A stretch of DNA of 64,000 nt, taken from positions 124,001-188,000 of the forward strand of contig NZ_JANUBZ010000007.1 in NCBI RefSeq assembly GCF_024808665.1, read 5' to 3'. The DNA comes from Mucilaginibacter empetricola (lineage in GTDB: Bacteria; Bacteroidota; Bacteroidia; Sphingobacteriales; Sphingobacteriaceae). Position 1 is the first letter of the stretch. Each line of letters opens with the position of its first letter. This document shows, in pieces, positions 24,841-33,911 of this stretch. A program made the translations under genes and the position numbers. A model generated the notes under the pieces. The model was not told the origin of the DNA, ran no database searches, and saw only the letters and a list, made by a program, of their open reading frames with translations.

Positions 24841-25989
24841 CTAGTGGATTCCCCTGAACAGCCTGCTCCAGCGGATTTTGCTGAAGAATGATGCATTATC
24901 ATCCCAGCTCATCCAGATAAATAATGCTTTACCCACAATATGATCTTCGGGTACAAAACCCCAATAGCGCGAATCGTCCGAATCATGGCGGTTATCGCCC
25001 ATCATCCAGTAATAATTCAATTTAAAGGTATAACTGTCGGTTTTTTTGCCGTTTATAATAATATCATTGCCAGATACCTGTACTTTATTGTTTTCGTAAA
25101 CTGCAATACAGCGTTCATAAAGCGGGTACGTTGTGCTATCCAACTTAACAGTCCATCCCTTTTTAGGGATGATGATAGGACCATAGTTATCAACGCTCCA
25201 TTTATAATTGGGTTGTTTGCCATTCAGCATTAAGCTTGCCGGGCCAACCGGGTGATACGGATTAGTAGGATAAACCGGACTACTTGGGTCTGTAACACCT
25301 TTAGGCGAAAGTACCGGCGCCAGTGATTTAATATTTGAGTAACCTTTTAAAGTTGCCGCTGCATCCTTCGTCATTGCCGGATAGCTATGCCCCTCATAGG
25401 TTTTGATATTCAATTCATCCAAAATTTCCGGATTTACATCAATACCGTTAGTTGTATAGCTGTACTCCATCAATTCGTTTGGCGGATTGGGCATAGCCTT
25501 ACCATCAACAAAAACCTGTCCGTCAACCACACTCAAAGTATCGCCGGGCGTGCCCTGGCAGCGTTTAATAAAATTTTCACGTTTATCAACGGGGCGGTAT
25601 AATGGTGAATCGGCATCCATTGGATAATTGAATACTACAACATCTCCTTTTTTTACATCACTAAAGCCAGGTAAACGATAGTATGGCAGTTCCAAGCCAT
25701 CCCAATAAGCCTTGGTATTAATTAAAGGCATGGTATGATGAGCAAACGGAAAAGCAATAGGTGTCTCCGGTATGCGGGCACCGTAGTTAACCTTGCTCAC
25801 AAACAAAAAGTCGCCAACAAGCAGCGATCTTTCCATTGATGGCGTAGGGATAACGTAGGCTTCAATAAAAAATGTACGGATTAATGTTGCAGCAATTACA
25901 GCAAAAACTATAGCATCAACCCACTCGCGGGTAGCGCTTTTTTTCTTTTTGGCAGGTTTATTTTTTTTACTCCAGAATTTCCAGTTCAT
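24841..25989 (-). CDS. lepB: Signal peptidase I
   Basis: 382 residues. Cytoplasmic Lys-rich start, one TM helix (about 24-43), then catalytic Ser51 in PTPSMERSLL and Lys142 in FIKRCQGTPGDTL, and the box GDNRHDSDDSRYWGFVP near the C-terminus. Removes signal peptides on the periplasmic face. Longer than the typical enzyme because of about 130 residues inserted after the catalytic Lys region, as is usual in Bacteroidetes. Last gene of the parA-parB-DUF5683-dapB-lepB cluster. Confidence 0.96.
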   Translation of the reverse strand: MNWKFWSKKNKPAKKKKSATREWVDAIVFAVIAATLIRTFFIEAYVIPTPSMERSLLVGDFLFVSKVNYGARIPETPIAFPFAHHTMPLINTKAYWDGLELPYYRLPGFSDVKKGDVVVFNYPMDADSPLYRPVDKRENFIKRCQGTPGDTLSVVDGQVFVDGKAMPNPPNELMEYSYTTNGIDVNPEILDELNIKTYEGHSYPAMTKDAAATLKGYSNIKSLAPVLSPKGVTDPSSPVYPTNPYHPVGPASLMLNGKQPNYKWSVDNYGPIIIPKKGWTVKLDSTTYPLYERCIAVYENNKVQVSGNDIIINGKKTDSYTFKLNYYWMMGDNRHDSDDSRYWGFVPEDHIVGKALFIWMSWDDNASFFSKIRWSRLFRGIH

Positions 25990-26040
25990 GTTTACAATAA
26001 TGGGAATAATAAACTAATTATACTAATGGTGAGGTAAGAT

Positions 26041-26190
26041 ATTGAATCAAGACTTGAGAATCAAGAGCCAGGAGAAAGTGGGGAATAAAGCCGCTTTAAT
26101 ATCTTGTTTCCTGGCTCTTGCATCTTGAATCTTTTCTATAAATCTTGCATCCCGGCTCTTGTTTCTCAACTCTTGGTTCTCGATTCTCGC
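26041..26190. repeat. Degenerate CTTG-rich repeats between dapB and lepB
   Basis: Repeated variants of CTCTTG and ATCTTG, with an inverted pair AATCAAGAGCCAGGA and TCCTGGCTCTTG. No gene. Runs up to the 3' end of dapB. Confidence 0.6.
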
Positions 26191-26197
26191 CTCTCCC

Positions 26198-26944
26198 TTA
26201 AAAAGAGAACATGTCCTGAACCGAATGGAAGCCTTTTTTGTTTTGCACCCATTCTGCGGCCAGCACAGCACCCAGGGCAAAGCCATTACGGTTGTGGGCA
26301 GTATGCTTAAATTCAATTGAGTCCACCTCAGAATCGTAAATTACGGTGTGTGTACCGGGAACATTTTCAATACGGAAAGATTCTATCAGTAACTGGTCTT
26401 CCTTTATGTTATCATCTGTGGCTTCATCGTTACCGGCTGTTAACACATTTGCCCAGCCTTTTTTACTTTCAAGGTTTTCAATAATACCTTCGGCAATGGT
26501 AATGGCGGTTCCGCTTGGCGAATCTAGTTTTTGTGTATGATGAATTTCTTCTACCTGCACTTCATAGTAAGGATAGTTGTTCATCAGCTTAGCCAGCATT
26601 TTATTGATATGGAAAAATATGTTTACGCCAACGCTAAAATTGGTGGCATAAATAATGGAGCCATCAAACTGTTGGCAAGCCTGCTTCACATCATCAATAT
26701 AGTCGTGCCAGCCCGTAGTACCAACAACAACCGGCACACCTACTTCAAAGCATTGTTTAATATTGGCTAAAACAGTGGCAGGCGTGCTGAATTCTATCGC
26801 AACATCGGCTTTTTTTAAATTTTCGGCAGTCAGCTCGTGCTGATTATCCTGATCAATTTTCAATACTATTTCGTGCTTACGGTCAATGGCGATCTTTTCG
26901 ATGATCTTACCCATTTTACCATATCCCAATAATGCTATTTTCAT
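26198..26944 (-). CDS. dapB: 4-hydroxy-tetrahydrodipicolinate reductase
   Basis: 248 residues. NADPH-binding start IALLGYGKMGKIIE, then EFSTPATVLANI, GTTGWHDY, and the catalytic segment EEIHHTQKLDSPSGTA with His and Lys. Makes tetrahydrodipicolinate in the lysine/diaminopimelate pathway. Shorter N-domain than E. coli DapB but complete for Bacteroidetes. Confidence 0.96.
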   Translation of the reverse strand: MKIALLGYGKMGKIIEKIAIDRKHEIVLKIDQDNQHELTAENLKKADVAIEFSTPATVLANIKQCFEVGVPVVVGTTGWHDYIDDVKQACQQFDGSIIYATNFSVGVNIFFHINKMLAKLMNNYPYYEVQVEEIHHTQKLDSPSGTAITIAEGIIENLESKKGWANVLTAGNDEATDDNIKEDQLLIESFRIENVPGTHTVIYDSEVDSIEFKHTAHNRNGFALGAVLAAEWVQNKKGFHSVQDMFSF

Positions 26945-27095
26945 TAGTGTAATTTGTTTTTAAAGGTAATGAAGCTATCATGAGCCGGGTTACTCATTCC
27001 GGTTTATGAGCCTTAGCTCATGATGGTTTCATCGGAAATATTTATAGGTTTTATAACAGTTTAAAACGGCTAAGCGTTTTAATTGATTTAATAAT

Positions 27096-27782
27096 TTATC
27101 TGAGTGTAAAGGTAATTTTTAAACCCATAACATACGAACTGGTACTGTTCAATGCAAAAACGGGCTGATTAAGCAGGCTCGGCGTAACTTTCATGCTCAG
27201 GTTATTATCAACCGAATAACTGTGCATAAACTTGGCATCAATATAAGCGTCAACAGCATTAATACCCCATGCGCCCAAAATTCCTAAAATACTTAAATCG
27301 CGGTCGCGGCGGTAGCCATCAGTAGCATCGTACAAAGCCTGGTCGGGTTGACTGACGTATTGAATATACTGCGCATAATATGGATCATTGGGCCCCGGTG
27401 TAACGCCATGTTCCCGGTATTTCGAAATAGCTAAAAATTCTTTATAATAGGTATTATTATATACAACGGCCCAGCCCAAAAGGCCCAGTCCGGTATAAAT
27501 AACAGGCACTTTCCACCACTGGTGATTATAAATCTGGCCCAGGCCAGGCACAATCAACGAACGGATAACCGCAGTATGCGGGCTATGGGTGCTATCGGGA
27601 TGATATACTTTTTCTTTATGTGGTTTTGGCTTAAAAGACCGGGCAACGTCGGTATCCTGCTTGGTTGAAATCAGGGTATCTTTAGTGGCTTTTAATTTGG
27701 CCGAAGAAGTATCAGGCTGTTGTGCTGCAACAGTAAACACGCATGCCCAGCACAACAAAACCAGTAGCAATAATTTATACAT
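27096..27782 (-). CDS. DUF5683 domain membrane protein
   Basis: 228 residues with a signal peptide (LLLLVLLCWACVFTVAAQQ), a Lys/Thr-rich linker, then HTAVIRSLIVPGLGQIYNHQ, WWKVPVIYTGLGLLGWAVVY and a later LSILGILGAWGINAVDAYID, which are hallmarks of DUF5683. Two to three TM segments. Regularly found between parB and dapB in this phylum; function unknown. Confidence 0.9.
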   Translation of the reverse strand: MYKLLLLVLLCWACVFTVAAQQPDTSSAKLKATKDTLISTKQDTDVARSFKPKPHKEKVYHPDSTHSPHTAVIRSLIVPGLGQIYNHQWWKVPVIYTGLGLLGWAVVYNNTYYKEFLAISKYREHGVTPGPNDPYYAQYIQYVSQPDQALYDATDGYRRDRDLSILGILGAWGINAVDAYIDAKFMHSYSVDNNLSMKVTPSLLNQPVFALNSTSSYVMGLKITFTLR

Positions 27783-27825
27783 TTCTTATTTTAAAACCCC
27801 ATATCCACTATGAGGGGTTATGTTT

Positions 27826-28734
27826 TCACCAATCCATAATTTCAAGAATACGGCTAAGATCATCTTCTGATAAGAAAGGGATCTCAATAGTACCCTTGCC
27901 CTGGCTTACCAATTTAAGCTTCACTCTCGAGCTGAATTTTGATGCCAGGTCGTCCTGTATTTTTTGAATCTGGAAAGATACGGGTTCAGGCTGCTTACCC
28001 TCCTTTTTTACAGGGGGCCGTTGCATATCGCGAACAAGTTCTTCCGTTTTACGAACGGATAAACCCTGCTGAATAATATGTTGATGCAGATATATTTGTT
28101 TGGTGGAGTCTTCAATGGTAATTAATGCTTTTGCATGGCCCATAGTTAATTGCCCATCGCGAATGGAAGCCTGTATTACCGGTGGCAGTTTTAGCAAGCG
28201 CAGATAATTGGTTACTGTAGAGCGGTTTTTGCTCACGCGCTCACCCAATTCTTCCTGTTTAAGGCTGCATTCATCAATCATCCGTTGAAAACTCAATGCT
28301 ACCTCAATAGCATTCAGGTTTTCGCGCTGAATGTTTTCAATAAGCGCCATTTCCAGCATCTGCTGGTCATTAGCCGTGCGTATATAAGCCGGTATTTGTG
28401 TTAAGCCCGCTAATTTGGATGCACGAAAACGCCTTTCGCCAGATATTAGCTGATAGCTGTGTGCATTTAAACGCCTTACCGTAATTGGCTGAATAAGCCC
28501 TTGTAGTTTTATAGAATCTGATAGTTCCTTTAAGGCATCCTGGTCAAACTCGGTACGCGGCTGAAAAGGATTTACCTCAATTTCAGTTAATTTTATTTCA
28601 TTAACCGAGCCCAGGTCTTTTACTTCCGGGCTTGGTGTTACGCTTGCTTTGTTATTGTTCGATTGTACATTTTCAGAATCATTCAGCAGTGCGCTTAATC
28701 CTCTTCCCAACGCGTTTCTTTTTTCTGTACTCAT
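27826..28734 (-). CDS. parB: Chromosome partitioning protein ParB
   Basis: 302 residues. ParB/Srx CTPase domain with NPFQPRTEFDQDAL, QPITVRR and GERRFRASKLAG, then an HTH (about 140-210: LGERVSKNRSTVTNYLRLL) and a C-terminal dimerisation segment. Binds parS and slides as a clamp. No parS consensus is visible in the window. Follows parA by 8 bases. Confidence 0.96.
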   Translation of the reverse strand: MSTEKRNALGRGLSALLNDSENVQSNNNKASVTPSPEVKDLGSVNEIKLTEIEVNPFQPRTEFDQDALKELSDSIKLQGLIQPITVRRLNAHSYQLISGERRFRASKLAGLTQIPAYIRTANDQQMLEMALIENIQRENLNAIEVALSFQRMIDECSLKQEELGERVSKNRSTVTNYLRLLKLPPVIQASIRDGQLTMGHAKALITIEDSTKQIYLHQHIIQQGLSVRKTEELVRDMQRPPVKKEGKQPEPVSFQIQKIQDDLASKFSSRVKLKLVSQGKGTIEIPFLSEDDLSRILEIMDW

Positions 28735-28742
28735 TTCTTACG

Positions 28743-29546
28743 TTATGCTGTTGCTATTTTTTCTGCTGCTTCAGAGAGAACTAAACCATTTTTGCGCAAA
28801 ATTTCGCGCGCCAGATTCAGGTAGTTGATAGCTCCCTTGCTGGTAGCATCATGCATAATTACAGATACACCAAAGCTTGGGGCCTCGCTTAAGCGGGTAT
28901 TTCTTTGAATAATTGTATCAAAAACCATCTCTTCAAAGTGAGTACGTACTTCTTCAACCACCTGGTTTGATAAACGTAACCTTACATCATACATGGTTAA
29001 TAAAATACCTTCAACCTCTAAATTGGTATTTAAGCGCGATTGAACAATTTTAATGGTATTTAATAATTTACCCAATCCTTCCAATGCAAAATACTCACAT
29101 TGTACAGGAATAATTACTGAATCGGCAGCGGTTAAGGCGTTAATGGTAATCAAACCCAGGGATGGCGAACAGTCAACAATAATGAAATCATAGTCATCCT
29201 TAATAGCATTCAGAACGGCTTTCATTTTGTATTCCCTGTCGTTCATATTGATCATCTCAATTTCGGCACCTACCAGGTCAATGTGGGCAGGTAACAAATC
29301 AAGATTAGGCGTATCCGTTTTTTGAATAGCTTCGCGCGGGTCAATCTGGTTAATAATGCATTCGTAGATGCTGTTTTTGATGTTTCGTGGATCAAACCCA
29401 ATACCCGATGTTGAATTGGCCTGCGGATCGGCATCAACCAACAGTGTTTTATACTCTAATACGGCTAAACTTGCAGCCAGATTTATTGATGAAGTAGTTT
29501 TACCAACACCACCTTTTTGATTGGCCAACGCAATTATTTTACTCAT
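28743..29546 (-). CDS. parA: Chromosome partitioning ATPase ParA (Soj-like)
   Basis: 267 residues. Deviant Walker A KGGVGKTTSSINLA at residues 11-24, Walker A' VDADPQANST, Walker B-type IIVDCSPSLGL. Nucleoid-bound ATPase moving ParB-parS complexes. First gene of the parAB-DUF5683-dapB-lepB run. Confidence 0.97.
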   Translation of the reverse strand: MSKIIALANQKGGVGKTTSSINLAASLAVLEYKTLLVDADPQANSTSGIGFDPRNIKNSIYECIINQIDPREAIQKTDTPNLDLLPAHIDLVGAEIEMINMNDREYKMKAVLNAIKDDYDFIIVDCSPSLGLITINALTAADSVIIPVQCEYFALEGLGKLLNTIKIVQSRLNTNLEVEGILLTMYDVRLRLSNQVVEEVRTHFEEMVFDTIIQRNTRLSEAPSFGVSVIMHDATSKGAINYLNLAREILRKNGLVLSEAAEKIATA

Positions 29547-29832
29547 TTTATGTGTTAAAAAAATTTATAAAAGGGTTTTTAGCAAAACGAAATATGGAAA
29601 AAGAAATTTCCTATTTCGAAAAGTGTTCCGGGATAAAGATAAGCATTTTAAATAATTCAAAAATCCACAGCTTTTGCCTACTTACAAACAAAAGTGGAAC
29701 GAAAATGTTAGTTTTTAAATTTTGTGAATTGCCAGATTATAGATTTATTGAATTAATGATTTAATTTGCCTACTTCTTTTTTATCTTTTTATTTAAGAAA
29801 AATAATAGGCCAAAATTAATTAACAATCATCC

Positions 29833-30354
29833 ATGATAACCATCGTTTCAGCTACTAACCGGCCCGGCAGTTCAACGCTTAAAGTGGCCCAATTTTATCA
29901 GAAACAGCTGAAAGAAAAAGGTTTGGATGCAGGAATTTTATCACTTAGCCAGCTACCCGCCAATTTAATAGAGAGCGACCTATACGGCAAAAGAAGCGCC
30001 GCCTTTGAACCCATACAGCAAGTGGTTACCCAAACAGAAAAATTCCTGTTCATCATCCCCGAATATAATGGCAGTTTCCCCGGTGTTTTAAAAACATTTA
30101 TTGACGCCTGCAGCTTCCCGGAAAGTTTTTACGAAAAAAAGGCCGCGCTTACCGGTATATCATCCGGCAAATATGGAAACATACGCGGCATTGATCATTT
30201 TACCGGTGTTTGTCATTACCTGCATTTAAATGTGATGTCGTTAAAATTGCACATTGCCGCCATCAACAAAGAATTTGACGAAAACAGCAATTTCTTTAAG
30301 CCCGATACACTACAATTTGTAAACGAACAAATAGATAAGTTTATAGTTTTTTGA
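29833..30354 (+). CDS. NAD(P)H-dependent FMN reductase family protein
   Basis: 173 residues, flavodoxin-like fold: VSATNRPGSSTLKVAQFY (FMN phosphate loop), FIIPEYNGSFPGVLKTFID (the PEYNGS signature) and LTGISSGKYGNIRG. Quinone/flavin or azo reductase type. Monocistronic, convergent with the VIT-type transporter. Confidence 0.9.
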   Translation: MITIVSATNRPGSSTLKVAQFYQKQLKEKGLDAGILSLSQLPANLIESDLYGKRSAAFEPIQQVVTQTEKFLFIIPEYNGSFPGVLKTFIDACSFPESFYEKKAALTGISSGKYGNIRGIDHFTGVCHYLHLNVMSLKLHIAAINKEFDENSNFFKPDTLQFVNEQIDKFIVF

Positions 30355-30365
30355 GCTTTCAGCTC

Positions 30366-31052
30366 CTATCCGTTAATCAACTTAGCCATTGCGAATGCGG
30401 CGGCGGCGGCCAGGGCACCAATTAATAATACTTTTAATGCACCTGCAACTGCGGGCTGTCCGGTTACTTTGCTTTTAAAATAACCAAATACAAACAGGCA
30501 CACCATTGTTACTGCGCACGAATAATACAGTGCCTGCTGCGAATTGGCAACAAAGAAATAGGGTGAAAGTGGGATGATTCCGCCAATAACGTAGGATATA
30601 CCAATGGTGAGCGCGCTTTGTGTAGCCCGGTTAGCTTCAGGTTTTTCCAAACCAAGCTCGTAACGCATCATAAAATCAACCCATTTGTCTTTGTCTTTCG
30701 CCATTTCATCTGCAATTTGATTTTGCAGGGCTGGCGATAATCCAAAATCGGCAAAAACTTCTTTTACCTCCTTCTTTTCTTCTTCGGGCACGCGTTCAAT
30801 TTCATCATACTCGCGCTTTAGTTCTGAATTATAATGATCAGCTTCGGTACGACCCGCCAAAAATCCACCCAATCCCATTGCAATAGATCCGGCAACAATT
30901 TCGGCAATACCTGCAGTTACCACTATGCCCGATTTGGCTACAGCCCCACTCAAGCCGGCAGCCAGCGCAAATGGAACGGTTAAACCGTCAGACATGCCAA
31001 TAACAATATCGCGTATAGTGTCTGAGCTTCTTAAATGATGTTCGTGATGCAT
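30366..31052 (-). CDS. VIT1/CCC1 family metal transporter
   Basis: 228 residues from ATG 31052. His-rich start MHHEHHLRSSD, then TM1 with IGMSDGLTVPFALAAGLSGA, TM2 AEIVAGSIAMGLGGFLAGRT with ADHY, a soluble metal-binding helical segment (about 80-145) and three more TM helices near the C-terminus. Family members move Fe2+/Mn2+; in bacteria direction and substrate are less clear. Confidence 0.9.
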   Translation of the reverse strand: MHHEHHLRSSDTIRDIVIGMSDGLTVPFALAAGLSGAVAKSGIVVTAGIAEIVAGSIAMGLGGFLAGRTEADHYNSELKREYDEIERVPEEEKKEVKEVFADFGLSPALQNQIADEMAKDKDKWVDFMMRYELGLEKPEANRATQSALTIGISYVIGGIIPLSPYFFVANSQQALYYSCAVTMVCLFVFGYFKSKVTGQPAVAGALKVLLIGALAAAAAFAMAKLING

Positions 31053-31291
31053 ACTTAAATGTAGGCTTATAAAGTATAACACGTCCCCAAAAAAGACAAT
31101 TTATTATTAGTCTGAATTAAACTTTTTGGCGAAATAAATTATATTCGCCTCAATTAACCATTATCATAATTGTGCATTTTCTGGATGGTCTGATATTCTC
31201 ATCACTTAACTGAAGTTGCCCTTGCAACTTTTATAACACCTTTATAAGCTTAACCCAACACCATATAAAACCTCTAATTTAAACCATCACA

Positions 31292-32566
31292 ATGAACAAG
31301 TTAACAAAGGCCCTGTTGGCCATTTTATTAATGCCCCTATTTTCTTTGGCACAAAGCAATTATAAATCCGGCTATGTAGTTACCTTAAAAGGCGATACCA
31401 TTCATGGCTTTATCGACTACCGGGAGTGGGACTCTAATCCAAGCGCCATCAATTTTAAAAAGATTGCGGACAGCAAAATGGCCCAATCATTTACACCGGC
31501 GGATATTGCTTATTTTAATATAGATGATTTGGAAGCTTACCAAACCTATACCGGAAAAATCAGTATAGATCCTACGAGCGTTGACAATCCATCATCACGA
31601 GATACCAGTTTTAAAACGGCATCTGTTTTCTTTAAAATATTACAAAAAGGTCAATCACTTGAATTATTCAGTTATACCGACAATATTAAAAGTCGCTTTT
31701 ATATTGGAGAAGCCCCCAACTATCAACCTGTTGAATTAGTATACCGTGTGTATACCGATGCAAAAGCTGTTAATTCAGCTGGAAATATTGTTACCGAAAA
31801 CACTTATATGAAACAACTGTTCGCTTTGGCCAATAAATATAATGCGATGGACAATGAACTCGAAAAGATATTTCAAGATGAAAATTATGCAGGCTGGTAC
31901 ATCTTAAAAGTTGTAAGCAAGATCAACAAAATTTCAAAATCCGACAGTAAAAAGAACAAAAAATCTAATCCTGGAATTAAGCTTTTTGCAAACGCAGGCG
32001 TAAACATCGCCAATATATCGCCAGGCAGTACTTCACCATATGCCACATCCGGCGGAAAATCAACTACTTCATTTGGGCCAACCGCCGGGTTTGGGGTAGC
32101 CCTTTTGGCCAATGCAAATACCGGTAAATTGCAACTCCATGTGCAAGTTAGTGTTAGCGAAGCATCGTACAATTCCTTATATGAAAACAAAGTCGACCCT
32201 ATGATCGGTGTAAAAGCGTCTTTCAATGATTTAATTATAGCTATTACTCCCGAAATTATTTACAATTTCTACAACGCTGAAAATTTGAAATTTTATGGCG
32301 GCGTTGGATTTGTAGTTGGATATAACAATTATTCAAACGCTTTTTTTGGCCCGCAAAATCCAAATGATAATTTTTATGGTACAGCAACCAATAACCCATA
32401 CTATTTTAGAAACACTGAAACATCTTTTGTAATAAAAGCAGGCGTTCAGTTTTCAAAAAGATTAGGGGTTTTTGTTGATTACACTGCTTCAAGCCCTTTA
32501 ACAAGTGGTGGTTATTTTGAGCTAAATAACACCCAGGAACGGGTTGGGGTCAACTATATATTTTAA
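31292..32566 (+). CDS. Outer-membrane beta-barrel protein, paralog 1
   Basis: 424 residues. Signal peptide (ALLAILLMPLFSLAQ), an N-terminal module about 22-160 (SNYKSGYVVTLKGDTIHGFI then DYREWDSNPSAINFKK), a Lys-rich linker near 220-230, and a C-terminal half with alternating aromatic strands (FGVALLANANTGKLQLHVQV, FYGGVGFVVGYN) that suggest an eight-stranded porin-like barrel. Adjacent paralog begins 77 bases after its stop. Function unknown. Confidence 0.75.
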   Translation: MNKLTKALLAILLMPLFSLAQSNYKSGYVVTLKGDTIHGFIDYREWDSNPSAINFKKIADSKMAQSFTPADIAYFNIDDLEAYQTYTGKISIDPTSVDNPSSRDTSFKTASVFFKILQKGQSLELFSYTDNIKSRFYIGEAPNYQPVELVYRVYTDAKAVNSAGNIVTENTYMKQLFALANKYNAMDNELEKIFQDENYAGWYILKVVSKINKISKSDSKKNKKSNPGIKLFANAGVNIANISPGSTSPYATSGGKSTTSFGPTAGFGVALLANANTGKLQLHVQVSVSEASYNSLYENKVDPMIGVKASFNDLIIAITPEIIYNFYNAENLKFYGGVGFVVGYNNYSNAFFGPQNPNDNFYGTATNNPYYFRNTETSFVIKAGVQFSKRLGVFVDYTASSPLTSGGYFELNNTQERVGVNYIF

Positions 32567-32643
32567 CGGAATAAACGCAAATATCGCCCCAATAAATCAT
32601 TCTCTCTAACACTTATTTAATTTAACAACTATAAGATTCCTCT

Positions 32644-33906
32644 ATGCACTTTTTTAACAGATTATTTCTTGTTCTTTTTCTTCTTCCTTTATTTTCTTTA
32701 GCCCAGAGCAATTACAAAGCCGGCTATGTTGTCAATGCCGAGGGCGATACCGTGCGCGGCTTTATCAACTACAAACAGTGGGATCAAAATCCTGGTAAAA
32801 TAAAATTTAAAAGCAGCGTATCAGCCGCCGATGCAAAAACCTTTACCGTAAAAGATATTGCCGCATTTGCCATAAGCGGATATGAAAACTACCAGCGCTT
32901 TGCGGTGTCTGTAAGTAATGGCCCACTAGATATAAATAAAATGGAAAGTACGCTGGACACAACCTTTCATACCGATACGGTGTTTCTGCGCGTTTGCGCC
33001 TCTGGAAAGAAACTGACACTGTACAGCTTTACCGATAAGATTAAACAGCGTTTTTATTATTTAGAAAATGGCGGCGCTCAGCCCTTAGAGCTAACGTTCC
33101 AGGCTCATTTAAACGAAAAGCAAAACACAGTTGAATACATCAGGCTGTATAAGTCAGAGCTAACAGATATAGCGCAGAAATTAAAGGTAGCACAAAAGGT
33201 ACTGTATGATATTTCGAAAATAGAATATACCGAACCCGAATTGATTAAAATTATGGTTGAAATAAACGGCCCGCAAACAGCTCAATTTTCGCAACCAAGC
33301 GTTTCGGGTAGCCGTTGGTTTGTAGGTGTTGGCGGAACAGCCAGCCAGTTAAAATTTGAGGGGACAGCAAATCCTTTCCCTAATAATAAACCAACTACAG
33401 TTTATTCTCCAAAAATCACATTTGGTTTAGATTGCTTTCCCAATAAAATTGTCAAGCGTTTTTTTATACGTATCGAATATTCATTTGAAATAAACAAATA
33501 CAACAATTCTGATGCTAATAATTTAGGGTATGAAACAACGGTGAGCACCTTAAACTTTACCCGTTATAACAGCACATTAACACCGCAGGCAGTGCTTAAT
33601 ATTTTCAACAATGCATCATTTAAGTTTTTTATAAGCGCGGGCGTTGGGTTAAACTTTGCAGCCTATAACCACTACCAAACCGTAACCAGTTATCCGGGCA
33701 CATTTGCGCCTCCTATTTACCAGGTTAATTATCCCGCTTTGAACGGATTTTCAGCATCACTTCCACTAACCGCTGGGTTTTCAATTGCAAAAAGAGTTGA
33801 GTTAAATTTCCGTTACGTTACAGCTACTTCAATAACTAATTATAGTTCATTTTCAGGTAGTGTAACATCTTATCAATTTGGTATAAACTTTCTATTGGGT
33901 AAGTAA
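32644..33906 (+). CDS. Outer-membrane beta-barrel protein, paralog 2
   Basis: 420 residues with the same plan as the upstream protein: signal peptide (LFLVLFLLPLFSLAQ), SNYKAGYVVNAEGDTVRGFI and NYKQWDQNPGKIKFK, and a barrel-like C-terminus ending with an aromatic strand (SYQFGINFLLGK). The first 60 mature residues are clearly alike; the barrels have diverged. Convergent with the T9SS protein (5 bases between stops). Confidence 0.75.
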   Translation: MHFFNRLFLVLFLLPLFSLAQSNYKAGYVVNAEGDTVRGFINYKQWDQNPGKIKFKSSVSAADAKTFTVKDIAAFAISGYENYQRFAVSVSNGPLDINKMESTLDTTFHTDTVFLRVCASGKKLTLYSFTDKIKQRFYYLENGGAQPLELTFQAHLNEKQNTVEYIRLYKSELTDIAQKLKVAQKVLYDISKIEYTEPELIKIMVEINGPQTAQFSQPSVSGSRWFVGVGGTASQLKFEGTANPFPNNKPTTVYSPKITFGLDCFPNKIVKRFFIRIEYSFEINKYNNSDANNLGYETTVSTLNFTRYNSTLTPQAVLNIFNNASFKFFISAGVGLNFAAYNHYQTVTSYPGTFAPPIYQVNYPALNGFSASLPLTAGFSIAKRVELNFRYVTATSITNYSSFSGSVTSYQFGINFLLGK

Positions 33907-33911
33907 ACCAA

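Noticed and set aside
29552..29764. 70-codon open frame upstream of parA
   Set aside because: AT-rich, divergent from parA with almost no leader, no recognisable domain and low-complexity composition; probably a chance frame.
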